Assembly (NCBI RefSeq): GCF_013141725.1
Contig: NZ_WHNZ01000042.1
Coordinates: 1-64,000, forward strand
DNA length: 64,000 nt
Direction of reading: 5' to 3'
From: Paenibacillus planticolens
Lineage (GTDB): Bacteria; Bacillota; Bacilli; Paenibacillales; NBRC-103111
Of the stretch, positions 34,381 through 43,559 are shown piece after piece. Below the pieces are notes generated by a model. That model was not told the DNA's origin, ran no database searches, and was given only the letters and a program-made list of their open reading frames with translations. The position numbers were made by a program, and so were the translations under genes. Each line of letters begins with the position of its first letter. The stretch's first letter is position 1.

Positions 34381-35694
34381 ATGGTAAAGAATTCAAAAAA
34401 GATCGTTTGCCTATCCATGTTGATGTCTTCAATGGTTGTTGTAAGTGCTTGCGGCAGTTCCAATTCATCTGATCCAGCCTCATCCGGTGCGCCGACCAGC
34501 GATGCGAAAGCTACAGCAGCCGCTAGCGGAGAGAAAGTAACGATAACATACGGCGGTTGGGGACTGGACACGATGACGGAAGTCATCAAAGCCTTTCAAG
34601 CCAGTCATCCGAATATAGAAGTGAAAGCAGAAAATACGCCGTACAAGCAATATTTCACCAAATTGGAGACGGCGGCACAGGGCGGAACCATGCCTGACGT
34701 GCTGTGGATGAACGGGCCCAACTTTATCAAGTACGCTGAGAATGGCATGCTGAAGGATTTGTCCGATAACATCAAAAAGGACCAATTGGATCTGAATAAT
34801 TACCCGGCTTCGCTCATTTCACTGTACAGCTTAGGCGGTAAAAACTACGGAATTCCTAAAGATTATGACACGATTGGCCTCTGGTACAACAAGAAACTGT
34901 TCGATGAAAAAGGCGTTGCCTACCCTGACAGCACGTGGGATTGGAACAAGTTGACAGAAGTTGCGAAAAAGCTGACAGACCCAGGTAAAGGCATCTATGG
35001 TTTCGCGGCTCCGATGATGAATCAAGAGGATTACTATAATACGATTCTTCAAGCCGGAGGCAATATTATTTCCGAAGATCACAAGAAGTCGGGGTACGAT
35101 CAGCCTGAAGCTATTGAAGGATTGAAGTTTTTGACGGATCTCATTCAAGTTCACAAAGTATCGCCTACGCTCGCACAAATGACGGAAACGGCTCCTTCGG
35201 ATCTGTTTACCTCCGGTAAGCTCGCGATGTATTTCGACGGTTCATGGGCTGCATTCTCGATTAATCAAAATGCCGATATGAAAAACAATGCCGATGTCGC
35301 TCCGCTGCCAAAAGGGAAAAAGCAAGGCGTTGTCATTCACGGATTAGGACATGTCATTTCTGCGAACACGAAGCATCCGAAGGAAGCATGGGAATTTGTT
35401 AAATTCCTTGGCTCCAAGGAAGCGGCGGAAGTTGCCGCTAAACAGGGCGGTGCAATCCCGGCGTTCAAAGGTTCTGAGACGGCTTGGTTAGCCACATTCC
35501 CACAGTACCACGCGAAAGCATTCATTGATATGGCGGCGTATGCGACACCTTATCCGGTATCTAAGAGTACATCGGTTTGGACAACGTATGAGACAGAGAT
35601 TTTGAAGAACGCATGGACAGGGGATAAACCGGTAGCTGATGCAGCCAAAGAGCTCGGCGCCAAAATGAACCAAGCGTTAGCAGCGGAAAAATAA
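34381..35694 (+). CDS. Sugar ABC transporter substrate-binding lipoprotein
   Basis: 437 residues from ATG 34381 (AAAGGGTGA upstream). A longer frame from 34324 would add residues before the signal. Lipobox VSAC, lipidated Cys24, then a Ser/Ala-rich linker. The mature part is a family 1 extracellular solute-binding protein: VTITYGGWGLDTMTEVIKAF, GTMPDVLWMNGPNF, YGIPKDYDTIGLWYNKKLFD (in parts). It captures an oligosaccharide outside the membrane. First gene of the operon; the ATPase is not encoded here, so a shared MsmX-type ATPase is likely used. Confidence 0.93.
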   Translation: MVKNSKKIVCLSMLMSSMVVVSACGSSNSSDPASSGAPTSDAKATAAASGEKVTITYGGWGLDTMTEVIKAFQASHPNIEVKAENTPYKQYFTKLETAAQGGTMPDVLWMNGPNFIKYAENGMLKDLSDNIKKDQLDLNNYPASLISLYSLGGKNYGIPKDYDTIGLWYNKKLFDEKGVAYPDSTWDWNKLTEVAKKLTDPGKGIYGFAAPMMNQEDYYNTILQAGGNIISEDHKKSGYDQPEAIEGLKFLTDLIQVHKVSPTLAQMTETAPSDLFTSGKLAMYFDGSWAAFSINQNADMKNNADVAPLPKGKKQGVVIHGLGHVISANTKHPKEAWEFVKFLGSKEAAEVAAKQGGAIPAFKGSETAWLATFPQYHAKAFIDMAAYATPYPVSKSTSVWTTYETEILKNAWTGDKPVADAAKELGAKMNQALAAEK

Positions 35695-35766
35695 TCTTTC
35701 GGCACGGAGGTTCGCTCATAGAGGCGAATCTCCCTCCTTACTACACTCATGGGAGCGTGAGTACTC

Positions 35767-36651
35767 ATGCGAATCAGCTCGAAGCGCCGGTCCGATTGGA
35801 TGTGGGCGTACATCATGATCACACCATTAATGCTTGGTTTGCTAGTTTTCTACATTTGGCCCGTATTTCAAACTTTTTATTTTTCATTTACGGATTGGGG
35901 TTCATTTGGCAAGTATACGTGGTCAGGCTTGTCCAACTATAAGAAGCTTTTCACGGATAAAGACCTTCTCTATGCTTTTCGAAATACGAGCATCTATATT
36001 ATCACGGCGGTGCCGATCGGCATCCTTTTATCCATCGTACTGGCCGTACTTCTGAATCAGAAAGTCAAAGGGCTCTCGATTTACAGAACCTTGTATTTTC
36101 TTCCTGTCGTTACGATGCCAGCTGCGGTTGCGATGGTGTGGAAGTGGCTGTATAATTCCGATTTTGGCTTGATCAACTATGTATTGAGCCGTTTGCACAT
36201 TACAGGACCGCATTGGTTGACGGACAACCGCACAGCCTTGCTATCCATTATTATTGTCGCGATCTGGAGTTCCATCGGCAGCCATATGATTATCTTTTTG
36301 TCCGGACTTCAGGGCATTTCGGAATCATACTACGAGGCAGCATCGATCGACGGGGCAGGTGCTTTCACCAAATTCACCCGGATCACAATGCCTCTGCTGA
36401 CACCGACAATTTTTTTCGTCATGGTCACGTCGCTTATTGGCGCATTTCAAGTGTTTGACTTCATTTATATGATGGTTGGCGATATTGTCATGGAATCTAC
36501 GCAATCGATTGTTTTCTTATATTACAAATACGGTTTCCTCAAAAATGCCAAAGGATACGCTTCGTCCATCGCTGTGCTGCTGTTCATGATTATTATGTTG
36601 ATTACGTATATTCAAATGAAAGTTCAAAAGAAATGGGTTCACTACGAATGA
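35767..36651 (+). CDS. Sugar ABC permease, MalF/UgpA type
   Basis: 294 residues with six membrane segments. The EAA loop is YYEAASIDGAGAFTKFTRITMPLLTP (split: EAASIDGAG, ITMPLLTP). It begins with a basic N-terminus, then MWAYIMITPLMLGLLVFYIWP. Pairs with the next permease in a heterodimer that binds the ATPase. GGGAGCG lies 13 bases before ATG. No ATPase lies in the operon. Confidence 0.93.
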   Translation: MRISSKRRSDWMWAYIMITPLMLGLLVFYIWPVFQTFYFSFTDWGSFGKYTWSGLSNYKKLFTDKDLLYAFRNTSIYIITAVPIGILLSIVLAVLLNQKVKGLSIYRTLYFLPVVTMPAAVAMVWKWLYNSDFGLINYVLSRLHITGPHWLTDNRTALLSIIIVAIWSSIGSHMIIFLSGLQGISESYYEAASIDGAGAFTKFTRITMPLLTPTIFFVMVTSLIGAFQVFDFIYMMVGDIVMESTQSIVFLYYKYGFLKNAKGYASSIAVLLFMIIMLITYIQMKVQKKWVHYE

Positions 36652-36664
36652 GGGGGGCGAGTGT

Positions 36665-37504
36665 ATGAGTACGAAATCAGTCAATCAGAAATCGCTTCAG
36701 ATCGGTGGCATTCATATAATCCTCATACTGGGTGCAATTATGATGGTTACGCCATTTATTTGGATGTTCCTTACATCGGTAAAAACGTTAGGAGAGTCAA
36801 CGGCCATTCCGCCGGTTTTGCTGCCTAAGGCTTTTCAATGGAGCAATTATACGAAGGTTTTTGTGAACTTGCCGTTCTTTACTTTCTATTGGAATACATT
36901 CATTACGACATTGGTAAAGGTCATTGGTCAGTTAATCATCTGTTCGTTAGCGGCGTATGCGTTTGCGAGGATTGCTTTTCCCGGGCGCCACTTCTTTTTC
37001 ATCCTGATGCTCTCGGTCCTTATGGTACCTGGGCAAGTGTTCCTCATCCCGCAGTACATGATCATGAAAAATCTCGGCTGGCTGAACTCTTTGACGGCTT
37101 TGATCGTGCCGGGTTTATTCAGCGCATTCGGGACGTTCTTGCTTCGGCAATTTTTCATGACGCTGCCTAATGAGCTGGAAGAAGCTGCAAAGCTGGACGG
37201 CTGCAACCAGTTCCGGATTTATTGGCAAATCATGATGCCCTTGGCCAAATCAGGGATGATTGCCTTGGCTATATTCACGATGCTTTGGTCATGGAACGAT
37301 CTGATGTGGCCGCTCATCGTCAACTCTTCTCCGGATAAAATGGTGCTTTCCGCAGGAATCGCCTTCTTGGAGGGCGAGCATAAAACGAACTATACGATCA
37401 TTATGGCAGGCTCGATGATGGCTATTCTGCCGATGATTATTATTTTCTTTATTTTTCAACGTTCCTTTATTCAAGGGATTGCATTTACTGGAAGCAAGTC
37501 TTAA
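36665..37504 (+). CDS. Sugar ABC permease, MalG/UgpE type
   Basis: 279 residues, six membrane segments. EAA motif: ELEEAAKLDGCNQFRIYW, then MMPLAKSGM. Starts GVHIILILG-like (GGIHIILILGAIMMVTPF). Second permease of the importer, 13 bases after the first. GGGGGG precedes the ATG. Confidence 0.93.
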   Translation: MSTKSVNQKSLQIGGIHIILILGAIMMVTPFIWMFLTSVKTLGESTAIPPVLLPKAFQWSNYTKVFVNLPFFTFYWNTFITTLVKVIGQLIICSLAAYAFARIAFPGRHFFFILMLSVLMVPGQVFLIPQYMIMKNLGWLNSLTALIVPGLFSAFGTFLLRQFFMTLPNELEEAAKLDGCNQFRIYWQIMMPLAKSGMIALAIFTMLWSWNDLMWPLIVNSSPDKMVLSAGIAFLEGEHKTNYTIIMAGSMMAILPMIIIFFIFQRSFIQGIAFTGSKS

Positions 37505-37562
37505 GTTCCATCGTAGACCAGCTTTCCACTTACAATAAGAAGTTACAGGAGATGAGAGTTTG

Positions 37563-38825
37563 ATGCAAAAAGTTACGGCTATCCTGCTTGGCGCAGGCGA
37601 TCGCGGCGCGCGGGCTTATGCGCCATATGCGCTGAATTATCCGCACGAGCTGCAAATTGTGGCAGTCGCTGAGCCAGATGAAGAACGGCGCGCTGCATTT
37701 ACTTCCGCCCATCACATTGCACCGGAGCGCTCGGTCGAGAACTGGGAGCTTCTGCTGGCACAGCCGAAAATCGCGGATATCGCCATTATTTGTACGCAGG
37801 ATCAAATGCATTACCATCCCACATTACAAGCGCTGGAGCTTGGTTACCATGTGCTGCTTGAGAAGCCGATGTCGCCAAGTCCGGAAGAATGCGTGGAAAT
37901 GGAGCTCATGGCGAAGAAGCACAACAGGCTGCTGACGATTTGCCACGTCCTGCGTTACACAGCCTTCTGGACAGCGATGAAGCGGGTAATTGACGAAGGC
38001 AAGATCGGGCAAATCGTCAACATTCAGTTGAACGAAAATGTAGGTAATATGCATATGGCTCACAGCTTTGTGCGGGGGAATTGGAACAATGCCGAGAAGT
38101 CTTCGCCTATGATTTTGGCAAAATCATGCCATGACATGGATATTTTGTCCTATATCATGGGCGAACCATGTGAGCGCATCACCTCATTCGGATCACTCAT
38201 GCATTTCAATGAGGATCATGCTCCCGAGGGCGCGCCAGCGCGTTGTTTGGATGGCTGTCCGGCTGAATCGACCTGCCAGTATTATGCGCCCAAATATTAT
38301 TTAGGCGCAGGCCGCCGCTGGTCGCGAAAGTTCACGATGGATACGAGCAATGAAGGAATCATTGAGGCGCTGCGGACGACGCCATACGGGAAGTGCGTGT
38401 ATCGCAGCGAGAACAATGTCGTTGACCACCAAGTGGTCAATATGGAGTTTGCCAGCGGTGCGACCGCGATGTTCAGTATGTGCGGGTTTACGCGGGATAA
38501 CACGAGAATATTGCAGATCATGGGTACGAAAGGCGATATTCGCGGCAACATGGAAGAGGACGAATTCACCGTTCATGACTTTGTGACGAATGAACAAACA
38601 ACCGTACGCGTGCATGCCTCGGAAGAGGGGCACAGCGGTGGGGACTCGGGCATCGTGCGCAGCTTTTTAAACGAAGTCAGAACGTATAATGGCGGGGAAA
38701 GCAGCTCTTCCGCATCGGTTTCCGTGCGCAGCCATCTGATGTCGTTTGCAGCGGAAGAATCCCGTTTGAATGGCGGCAAGCCGGTAGCGATCGACGAGTT
38801 TTATAAACGGCTAGTAACCGTATAA
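37563..38825 (+). CDS. Gfo/Idh/MocA family NAD(P)-dependent oxidoreductase
   Basis: 420 residues from ATG 37563 with CAGGAG upstream; a TTG one codon earlier is less likely. N-terminal NAD(P) Rossmann fold: ILLGAGDRGARAYAPYAL and LEKPMSPSPEECVEM (EKP motif), then an alpha/beta substrate domain. An insertion around residues 228-245 has a cysteine cluster C-x3-C-x5-C in RCLDGCPAESTCQYY, possibly a metal site. As the last gene of the LacI-controlled sugar import operon, it likely oxidises or reduces the imported sugar or a derivative. Confidence 0.9.
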   Translation: MQKVTAILLGAGDRGARAYAPYALNYPHELQIVAVAEPDEERRAAFTSAHHIAPERSVENWELLLAQPKIADIAIICTQDQMHYHPTLQALELGYHVLLEKPMSPSPEECVEMELMAKKHNRLLTICHVLRYTAFWTAMKRVIDEGKIGQIVNIQLNENVGNMHMAHSFVRGNWNNAEKSSPMILAKSCHDMDILSYIMGEPCERITSFGSLMHFNEDHAPEGAPARCLDGCPAESTCQYYAPKYYLGAGRRWSRKFTMDTSNEGIIEALRTTPYGKCVYRSENNVVDHQVVNMEFASGATAMFSMCGFTRDNTRILQIMGTKGDIRGNMEEDEFTVHDFVTNEQTTVRVHASEEGHSGGDSGIVRSFLNEVRTYNGGESSSSASVSVRSHLMSFAAEESRLNGGKPVAIDEFYKRLVTV

Positions 38826-38828
38826 AGA

Positions 38829-38869
38829 AAACGCAAGCGGCCAGAGCGAGTGGCTGCTTGCGTTTTTTT
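38829..38869. terminator. Shared terminator of sugar operon and XRE-cupin gene
   Basis: AAACGCAAGC-GGCCA / TGGC-GCTTGCGTTT stem, then TTTTTTTA. The convergent minus-strand gene ends inside its T-run (stop at 38868), so the two transcripts are insulated by one hairpin. Confidence 0.85.
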
Positions 38870-39428
38870 AGGAAGAAGGATAGTAAATGAGCGTTTTATA
38901 AATGGCTTTCCGATCAGACAGATTCGTATACGTATGCGGCCGATCGGCTGTGAAGTGGATCGCATCCCCAACTTTAAGGATGTAGCTCTCCTGGGCAATG
39001 GCAATTTGCAGCGTACCTTCCACCATCAGAATGTATTCTTCCACGCCTTCGTTATGGGGCTCAGAAGCATGGGTGCAGCCTTGCTCCATCTCGACGGTAT
39101 AGATTTCAAAGTTTTTTTGCGGATGAAAAGGGAAAACGGGGTAGGCGCGATATTGTCCGTCCTCTTCGTCAAAGGAAGAAAGATCTTTGGCACGAACAAC
39201 TGTAATCTTCGGTTCATCATCTTCGATCAAGCTCGTGAAGGAGATTTGTAATCCGCTGACGATTTTCCAAAGTACGGAGATGGTAGGGTTAGAATCTCCC
39301 CGCTCGATCTGCCCCAGCATCGCTTTGCTGACACCTGTCAATTCGGCAACCTGATCCAAGCTTAAGCCTCTTGTTTTACGTATGTTCAGCAGCTTTCTGC
39401 CGACCATTTTGTGTATCGGTTCATGCAT
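38868..39428 (-). CDS. XRE-cupin transcriptional regulator
   Basis: 186 residues. N-terminal helix-turn-helix of the XRE group, GLSLDQVAELTGVSKAMLGQIERGDSNPTI (in parts), and a C-terminal cupin (about 105-180; FEIYTVEMEQG, EEYILMVEGTLQIAI, DAIHFTADRPHTYTN) that senses a small molecule. Such proteins control amino-acid or polyamine use. It is divergent from tdh-kbl, which suggests it controls threonine catabolism. Stop lies in the shared terminator. The intergenic segment carries an inverted repeat near 39484 and 39544. Confidence 0.9.
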   Translation of the reverse strand: MHEPIHKMVGRKLLNIRKTRGLSLDQVAELTGVSKAMLGQIERGDSNPTISVLWKIVSGLQISFTSLIEDDEPKITVVRAKDLSSFDEEDGQYRAYPVFPFHPQKNFEIYTVEMEQGCTHASEPHNEGVEEYILMVEGTLQIAIAQESYILKVGDAIHFTADRPHTYTNLSDRKAIYKTLIYYPSS

Positions 39429-39473
39429 GTTTGCGACTCCTTTTCGTCAATTTATGTCCGTAAAAAATGCCTA

Positions 39474-39551
39474 TTTACAATATAACATACATTCGTGTAC
39501 TATGGTATATATAGACAGTAAAACGCACGTATGTGTATTATATTGTATGTT
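39474..39551. promoter_or_regulatory. Divergent regulatory region XRE-cupin / tdh
   Basis: AACATACA (39484-39491) and TGTATGTT (39544-39551) form an inverted repeat 52 bases apart. TTTACA (39474-39479) with TACTAT 18 bases on could be a tdh promoter. CGTATGTGTAT lies between. This is the likely target of the XRE-cupin protein. Confidence 0.45.
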
Positions 39552-39571
39552 TGTCCTAGGAGGAATATAAG

Positions 39572-40612
39572 ATGGGTGCAACGATGATAGGGTTGGTTAA
39601 AGAACACCGGGGACCCGGTGCTACATTAAAAGAAGTTCCGGTTCCCACTTGCGGTGACGATGAAGTGCTCGTTCGCATTAAGGCGACTTCCATTTGCGGA
39701 ACGGATTTGCACATATACAATTGGGATGCTTGGGCGGACAAAACGGTACTAACCCCAAATGTGTTCGGGCATGAGTTCGCGGGGATCGTCGTCGAGATCG
39801 GAGAGCGTGTAAGCGGGGTTAAGATCGGTGATCACGTATCGGCAGAAGGTCATATGATTTGCGGAAGCTGCAAAGCTTGCCGGACTGGAAATGGTCATGT
39901 TTGCCCGAATACCAAAAGCTTTGGAATTACAGCGCCCGGCTGTTTTGCCGAATATGCGGTTGTGAAAGCGAGCAACATTATTCATAATGCGCCTGAATTG
40001 CCTTTTGAAATTGCATGTTTGCAGGATCCTCTGGGAAATGCCGTGCAGACTGTTCTGTCCGGAGACATTGTGGGTAAAACAGTTGCTATTATCGGTGTTG
40101 GACCGATTGGCATGCTGGCCATCAAAGTTGCTAAAGCGTGCGGCGCCGGTGCGATCTATGCGGTGGACATCAATCCAAACCGGTTAAACATGGCCATGCA
40201 AATGGGAGCGGATGTTACGATAAATGCAATGGAAACGCGTACATCGGAAGAACTGCGCAAACTGACAGACGGAGAGGGCGTTGAGGTTGTCCTCGAAATG
40301 TCCGGAAATCCGACGGCGATTGCGGACGCGTTTGAGGCTGCGGCCAATGCCGGCCGAGTATCTTTGCTCGGTATTCCGACCAAGGAAGTCAGTTTGGATG
40401 TAACGAACCAGATTATTTTTAAAGGGTTGAAGGTTGAAGGTATCACGGGCCGGAAAATGTACCAAACTTGGTACCAAATGAAGGGTTTGCTAAATCAGCA
40501 TCGGTTGGATCTTGCCTCGGTAATTACGCATAGATTCACGCTGGATCAGTATGAGGAAGCTTTCCGCTTAATGCAAGAGGGCCAATGCGGTAAAATTGTA
40601 TTTACTCACTAA
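39572..40612 (+). CDS. tdh: L-threonine 3-dehydrogenase
   Basis: 346 residues, medium-chain zinc alcohol dehydrogenase fold. Catalytic zinc: Cys42 in SICGTDLHIYNWD, His in FGHEFAG. Structural zinc: four Cys in ICGSCKACRTGNGHVC. NAD site: GVGPIGMLAIKVAKACGAG. The SICGTDLHIYNWDAWA block is typical of Tdh. It oxidises L-threonine to 2-amino-3-oxobutanoate, passed to the downstream kbl product. CTAGGAGG lies 10 bases before ATG. Confidence 0.95.
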   Translation: MGATMIGLVKEHRGPGATLKEVPVPTCGDDEVLVRIKATSICGTDLHIYNWDAWADKTVLTPNVFGHEFAGIVVEIGERVSGVKIGDHVSAEGHMICGSCKACRTGNGHVCPNTKSFGITAPGCFAEYAVVKASNIIHNAPELPFEIACLQDPLGNAVQTVLSGDIVGKTVAIIGVGPIGMLAIKVAKACGAGAIYAVDINPNRLNMAMQMGADVTINAMETRTSEELRKLTDGEGVEVVLEMSGNPTAIADAFEAAANAGRVSLLGIPTKEVSLDVTNQIIFKGLKVEGITGRKMYQTWYQMKGLLNQHRLDLASVITHRFTLDQYEEAFRLMQEGQCGKIVFTH

Positions 40613-40620
40613 AAATAATA

Positions 40621-40671
40621 CTTACGAAGCAAGTTTGTTCCACTAACTCTAAAGAGAATGCTTACGAAGCA
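40621..40671. repeat. Direct repeat between tdh and kbl
   Basis: CTTACGAAGCA occurs twice (40621-40631 and 40661-40671), 40 bases start to start. The units are imperfect beyond this. Role unknown; could be a protein site or a recombination relic. Confidence 0.4.
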
Positions 40672-40692
40672 CCAACAATGAGGAGGGCGCAC

Positions 40693-41868
40693 ATGAATTA
40701 CTTAAACGATTTGGCGGCTGATATTGAAGGCTGGAAGCGGGATGGACGTTACCGTACGATGAAGGTATGGGAAAGTGGATCGGATACCTGGATGAATTTG
40801 AACGGGAGAAAAATTCTCCAAATGTCTTCCAATAACTATTTGGGATTGACTCATCATCCGAAGCTGAAGGAAGCGGCTATTGCGGCCATCGAGAAATATG
40901 GCGTCGGCAGCGGATCGGTACGCACCATTACGGGTACGCTTGATATTCACGATCAGTTGGAGCTTGAGCTGGCGGCCTTTAAAGGCACGGAAGCGGCGCT
41001 CGTGTTTCAATCCGGTTTCACGACCAATCAAGGCGCTTTATCTTCGATTCTCGGTGCAGATGACGTCGTGATTAGCGATGAATTGAACCATGCCAGCATT
41101 ATTGACGGGATACGTCTCACGAAGGCGGCTCGCAAAATTTTTGCCCACAAAGACATGAATCAACTGGAAGCGGTTCTTAAAGAAACGCAAAAGCATCGCA
41201 AACGCGTTGTCGTTACCGATGGCGTGTTCAGTATGGACGGCGATATTGCGCCGCTTCCTGACATTGTTCAATTGGCAGAAGCGTACGACGCCATCGTTTA
41301 TGTCGATGATGCGCATGCGAGCGGCGTTCTAGGCAAAAACGGCAAAGGCTCAACAGACCACTTCGGACTTAATGGACGCGTTCATATTCAAATCGGTACA
41401 TTGTCCAAAGCCATTGGCGCTGTTGGCGGTTATGTAGCGGGTGCGCAGCTGCTGAAAGAGCATTTGATTCATACAGCGAGACCGTTCTTGTTCAGCACAT
41501 CGCAGACACCAGCCGTGGCAGCAACATGTCTGGCTGCGATTCAGGTGCTGCGTGAGAGTTCGGATCTAGTAACCAAGCTGTGGGACAACGCTAATGGATT
41601 CCGGAGTGAATTGCAGCGTTTGGGCTTCGATACGGGGGCCAGCGAAACGCCAATCATCCCGATCATTATCGGCGATCCAGCGCAAACGATGCGTTTCTCC
41701 GATCGCTTGCTGGAAGAAGGCGTATTCGCGCAAGGGATTGTCTATCCAACCGTTGCGATGGACAAAGGCCGCGTACGTCTAATCGTTACGGCACAGCATA
41801 CGAAGGAAGATCTGGCCTTTGCGTTGAACTGCCTGCAGAAGGTTGGCAGGGAATTCGGACTGGTGTAA
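40693..41868 (+). CDS. kbl: 2-amino-3-ketobutyrate CoA ligase (glycine C-acetyltransferase)
   Basis: 391 residues from ATG 40693, AGGAGGG upstream. PLP-dependent alpha-oxoamine synthase: SSNNYLGLTHHPKLKEAA, VGSGSVRTITGT, the Asp-Asp of VYVDDAHASGVLG and PLP lysine in GTLSKAIGAVGGY. It cleaves 2-amino-3-oxobutanoate with CoA to glycine and acetyl-CoA. Forms a threonine-to-glycine pathway with tdh directly upstream. The family also holds BioF, but the tdh neighbour settles the call. Confidence 0.93.
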   Translation: MNYLNDLAADIEGWKRDGRYRTMKVWESGSDTWMNLNGRKILQMSSNNYLGLTHHPKLKEAAIAAIEKYGVGSGSVRTITGTLDIHDQLELELAAFKGTEAALVFQSGFTTNQGALSSILGADDVVISDELNHASIIDGIRLTKAARKIFAHKDMNQLEAVLKETQKHRKRVVVTDGVFSMDGDIAPLPDIVQLAEAYDAIVYVDDAHASGVLGKNGKGSTDHFGLNGRVHIQIGTLSKAIGAVGGYVAGAQLLKEHLIHTARPFLFSTSQTPAVAATCLAAIQVLRESSDLVTKLWDNANGFRSELQRLGFDTGASETPIIPIIIGDPAQTMRFSDRLLEEGVFAQGIVYPTVAMDKGRVRLIVTAQHTKEDLAFALNCLQKVGREFGLV

Positions 41869-41904
41869 GTGAGTCTAGTACAGAAAGAACAGTGAAAATC
41901 AGAG

Positions 41905-41949
41905 AGCTGTCTCACAAGTAGTTGATTCTACTTGGGGGGCAGCTTTTTA
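41905..41949 (+). terminator. Terminator of tdh-kbl
   Basis: AGCTGTCTCACAAGTAG / CTACTTGGGGGGCAGCT stem with a GTTGATT-type loop, then TTTTTA. Confidence 0.85.
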
Positions 41950-41984
41950 CTTTGTGATTAGCAGAGAAATCGAGCGTTTGGGGA

Positions 41985-42180
41985 ACTACAGGGCGTTATA
42001 TGAGCTGAATTCGCTGTTTTCAGTTTCCAAGCGGAACTACAGGGCCTTATTTGCCCTCGGACAACTGCAATACGGCTTATTTCAGCAAAATAACGGATCA
42101 TAGTTCCCTCTGAGTAGTGCTAGGGCGGCCTTCAACATAAATAGAGGAACATAGTTCCCATTAACTCCTTGTCCTTATTA
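41985..42180 (+). repeat. Family B intergenic repeat
   Basis: GGGAACTACAGGGCGTTAT (41980s) and CGGAACTACAGGGCCTTAT recur about 58 bases apart, then inverted forms GATCATAGTTCCCTC and AACATAGTTCCC. The second copy of this family is at 62182-62345. No coding frame of note. The remaining 200 bases before the dehydrogenase gene hold only a weak promoter. Confidence 0.65.
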
Positions 42181-42277
42181 TTAATAGTCTCCCGGGCTTG
42201 ATTGGGAAATCACTCCCAACGGGCAGCTAGGACTCTACGAAAAGGGTTGTCTGAAGAGGGGGAGTGGGCTAACTATT

Positions 42278-42307
42278 TAGAAATATATAGGATCATTTGC
42301 TAAAATA
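42278..42307 (+). promoter_or_regulatory. Weak candidate promoter of dehydrogenase gene
   Basis: TTAGAA, 18-base spacer, TAAAAT; 4/6 and 5/6 matches, about 95 bases upstream of the start. Confidence 0.3.
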
Positions 42308-42399
42308 AGAGAAGAGAGCAGCATTACTGTGATAGAAATGGCAGCGGAGGTAAACGGAAGACGGAATAATATAATCATTTAATAGAAGGGAGGATGTTT

Positions 42400-43485
42400 G
42401 TGAACAAATCAATAAAAATCGGCATTGCTCTCATAGCATCTGCGCTGTTGAGCACAGCCTGCACGGAGAAAAATCATTCAGTTCACACGACGGGAACCGT
42501 TGATAGTCAAACGAATGCAGCCAGAGCTTACACCATCCTTGCCGACAAGCTGCATACACCTTGGTCGATTCAGTTTGACGGGGATACGATCTATGTAAGT
42601 GAGCGTGAGGGCAATATTGTCAAAATCAAGGAAGGCTCGGTGACGCGTCAAAAGGTGCGGCTCCATAAACCGCTGAAAAATCAAGGAGAAGGCGGATTTC
42701 TAGGGCTTCAACTCGCCCCGGGTTTTCACGAATCTCGACAAGCCTATGCTTACCATACTTATGAAGAGGGCAGCAAGGTTCTCAATCGAGTCGTTCTCCT
42801 GCAGGAGAAAAACGGCGCATGGGAAGAGATTCAATCCTATCTCGAAGGGATTCCAGGCGCTTATACCCACAATGGGGGCCGGCTGGAGATCGGACCCGAC
42901 CAAATGTTATACATCACAACCGGCGATGCCGGGAATGACAAGCTTGCTCAAGATGTGCAAAGTATCGCTGGCAAAATATTGCGCATGACCCTAGATGGCA
43001 AAGTGCCCAAAGACAACCCGTTCCCGGGGTCCTACGTGTATACTTACGGTCATCGGAATTCGCAAGGTATCGCGTGGGACAAGCAGGGTCGTATGTTCAA
43101 CTCCGAACACGGACCTTCTGGAAACCCTGGCGGGCATGATGAGATAAACATGATTGAAAAAGGCCGCAATTACGGTTGGCCGGTCATAATAGGAAACTCT
43201 AAAAAGGACGGCATGATAAGTCCGCTGTATCAAACCGGAGATACCGCCATCGCTCCTTCGGGGATTACTATGGATGCAGAAGGGCAACTGCTGATCGCAA
43301 CTTTGCGAGGCGAGAAGCTTTACAGGTACAATCCCGGTACAAATCTCTTAACAGCAAAGCTGGAAGGCGAAGGAAGACTCCGGGATGTCAAGGTTCACAA
43401 TGGCAATATATATGTGGTTACGAACAATACGGACGGCAGAGGCAAGCCATCAGCTCATGATGACCGGCTGCTGATGCTTAAATAA
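42400..43485 (+). CDS. PQQ-type glucose/sorbosone dehydrogenase lipoprotein
   Basis: 361 residues from GTG 42400, 8 bases after GGGAGGA; ATG 42394 is too near. Lipobox STAC, lipidated Cys21. The rest is a six-bladed beta-propeller of the GSDH (glucose/sorbosone dehydrogenase) family: LHTPWSIQFDGDTIYVSEREG (in parts), GGRLEIGPDQMLYITTGDAGN, GHRNSQGIAWD and NSEHGPSGNPGGHDEINMIE. Family members oxidise aldoses with PQQ as cofactor, on the outer face of the membrane. No PQQ biosynthesis genes are in this window. The binding Arg and His are in GHRN and EHGP. Confidence 0.88.
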   Translation: MNKSIKIGIALIASALLSTACTEKNHSVHTTGTVDSQTNAARAYTILADKLHTPWSIQFDGDTIYVSEREGNIVKIKEGSVTRQKVRLHKPLKNQGEGGFLGLQLAPGFHESRQAYAYHTYEEGSKVLNRVVLLQEKNGAWEEIQSYLEGIPGAYTHNGGRLEIGPDQMLYITTGDAGNDKLAQDVQSIAGKILRMTLDGKVPKDNPFPGSYVYTYGHRNSQGIAWDKQGRMFNSEHGPSGNPGGHDEINMIEKGRNYGWPVIIGNSKKDGMISPLYQTGDTAIAPSGITMDAEGQLLIATLRGEKLYRYNPGTNLLTAKLEGEGRLRDVKVHNGNIYVVTNNTDGRGKPSAHDDRLLMLK

Positions 43486-43497
43486 GTCGGAAACAAA

Positions 43498-43538
43498 AAA
43501 CCTAATCCGCTCAGCTGCCGCTGGAAGGATTAGGTTTG
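43498..43538. terminator. Bidirectional terminator between dehydrogenase and fabF
   Basis: AAACCTAATCC / GGATTAGGTTT 11-bp perfect stem, T-rich on the fabF side by the leading AAACAAAAAA on the plus strand. It serves the two convergent genes. Confidence 0.85.
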
Positions 43539-43559
43539 TTTGCGCCTGCACAGCTATGG

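Noticed and set aside
41985..42180. CRISPR-like array from repeated GGAACTACAGGGC
   Set aside because: Unit lengths vary, units alternate orientation, spacers are similar, no cas genes.
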